A DNA stretch of 64,000 bases from Symbiodinium microadriaticum (lineage: Eukaryota > Sar > Dinophyceae > Suessiales > Symbiodiniaceae). A model generated the notes under the pieces. The model had not been told where the DNA came from. It saw only the letters and a list, made by a program, of their open reading frames with translations, and searched no databases. The position numbers were made by a program, and so were the translations under genes. Every line of letters starts with the position of its first letter. Positions within the stretch are counted from its first letter, which is position 1. Shown in pieces: positions 63,056 through 64,000 of this stretch. Location of the stretch: contig LSRX01000708.1 in assembly GCA_001939145.1 (NCBI GenBank), positions 324,694 through 388,693 on the forward strand, in the 5' to 3' direction.

Positions 63056-63535
63056 ATGGTCTTGGGTGTGTCTTGTGTTCTTGTCCAGGCCAACGAGGGT
63101 CTCCGGCAAGAAATCCTTGTCCGCCAAGTTCCGCGGAGGTTGGCTTGGCTTACGCTTGCCAAGATTCAGGAGAGGCTTCAGCGAGCCCGGGATCGCAAAC
63201 GCAAGCAACAAAAAGACCGTGAGCAGCAGCTTCAGAGGCTCTACGAAGATCAGGACCTGCTGGGGCTCACCAGCACAGCAGAAACCGAGGGCGTGGCACG
63301 TGAGAAAGCCTTGGGAGATGCGCAGGGGATGCTTGGGAAGAGCTTCGTCAAGCAGCTGCAGGCGCTGCGCAGCATGATCTTCTTGAAGACTACGCTCAAG
63401 GAAGCCAAGTCCATGAAGGCGACCGAGCTCGTGGTCATGCTGGGCAAGTCGACAGGACCGGTGGCTGAAGCAGCCAAAATTCTGGTGAATGCTTGGAAGC
63501 GCGAGGTGGCAGCTGGCAACAAATCGACTTAGCGG
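63056..63535 (+). CDS. coiled-coil protein with TFIIS N-terminal (LW)-like domain
   Basis: 158 codons from ATG. GTGTTCTTGTCCAG (63,076-63,089) looks like an acceptor, so the true exon may start at ANEGLRQEILVRQV. A long basic/glutamine coiled coil follows (LQRARDRKRKQQKDREQQ). The last 60 residues resemble the TFIIS N-terminal helical bundle: SFVKQLQALRSMIFLKT, ATELVVMLGKSTGPVAEA, AKILVNAWKREV, where the LV..WK ending is typical. That domain mediates contacts in transcription elongation factors. Whether it belongs to the transposase gene upstream or a host gene is unknown. Confidence 0.5.
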
Positions 63536-64000
63536 GCGAGCGCGATCTTTGGGGCTCCAGATCCAACGCAGGCAGCGGCGGATCTTGCGCAGGTTCCGCT
63601 TTCCAGGAGGACACAGATGCTGATGTGAACACATGAGGTTCTGGAGCTTCTAGCTGGCTTTTGGGAAGCCGGAGACCCTGACCCAGAGTGCAGAAATCCG
63701 GGAGCGGTCCTGGTTTGGGTTTTACTTATCATAGTGAAAAGATGCGGGTATAGGGGTGAACTTGACTGCAAATTCAGTCTTGTTTACATGTACAGGCCTC
63801 GGATGCTCTTGTACATGTACTTTCTGTTTCAGTGCTGCTCAGAGCGCAAAGTGGCCTTATGTTCAATTGTGCTTGAACTTTGACTTGAAATTAGTCTTGT
63901 CATGCCAACACCCACCAAAAACGCCACCTGCCGCTGCGCGCAAATGCAGTCCATCAGTATTATGATTCGCAACCTGCCGGACGGCATTGCGAGACCACAG
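63536..64000. other. downstream non-coding region
   Basis: Possible 3' UTR and spacer. TTTACATGTACAGGC and CTTGTACATGTACTTTC are two nearby TACATGTA palindromes. No gene seen. Confidence 0.4.

Noticed and set aside
1..64000. Dinoflagellate spliced-leader relic sequence
   Set aside because: I searched by eye for the 22-base leader and its 3' portion and found no match, so retrogene origin of islands is not supported.

Overview
The window reads as nuclear DNA of a large-genome alveolate. A dinoflagellate is most likely and a chromerid is possible; I cannot name the genus. The grounds are: telomere-like TTTAGGG/CCCTAAA sequence scattered through the first 59 kb; almost no long open frames; many microsatellites; short palindromic mobile elements; and a Penelope-like retroelement with an N-terminal GIY-YIG nuclease. 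Nothing looks bacterial or organellar. There is one 394-base N gap and three isolated Ns.

Region 1 (1-25,975 and 31,926-59,110) is repeat-rich and has no conventional long gene. Telomere-like blocks alternate in orientation. C-rich blocks (CCCTAAACCC) tend to lie just upstream of short unique islands, and G-rich blocks (GGGTTTAGGG) just downstream. About 45 of these islands have a plus-strand open frame with protein-like composition, between an AG and a GT dinucleotide. I read them as candidate exons of one or more genes whose introns begin G-rich and end C-rich. Singly each is weak: open frames of 20-40 codons are common by chance, and some neighbouring islands do not join in phase. No product could be named. 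The spaces between hold hairpin elements of at least four families, tandem repeats and simple repeats.

Region 2 (25,963-31,925) is a well-preserved Penelope-like retroelement. It has 556-bp direct repeats with no difference seen by eye, a 1277-codon GIY-YIG/reverse transcriptase gene, a second GY-rich/coiled-coil ORF that overlaps a third frame, and a 13-bp target duplication made of telomere-like sequence. Its own 3' end carries AGGGTT, which matches the target.

Region 3 (about 59,200-64,000) loses the telomere-like repeats and becomes coding-like. It holds tandem exon-like proline/glutamate repeats, then a broken Mutator-like (MULE) transposase whose DDE-core segments lead to a SWIM zinc finger, then an ORF ending in a likely TFIIS N-terminal (LW) domain.

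The parts that clearly work together are those of the retroelement: nuclease plus reverse transcriptase, a probable accessory protein, and a 3' end fitted to the abundant telomere-like target. The host gene content remains a hypothesis that needs transcript data.
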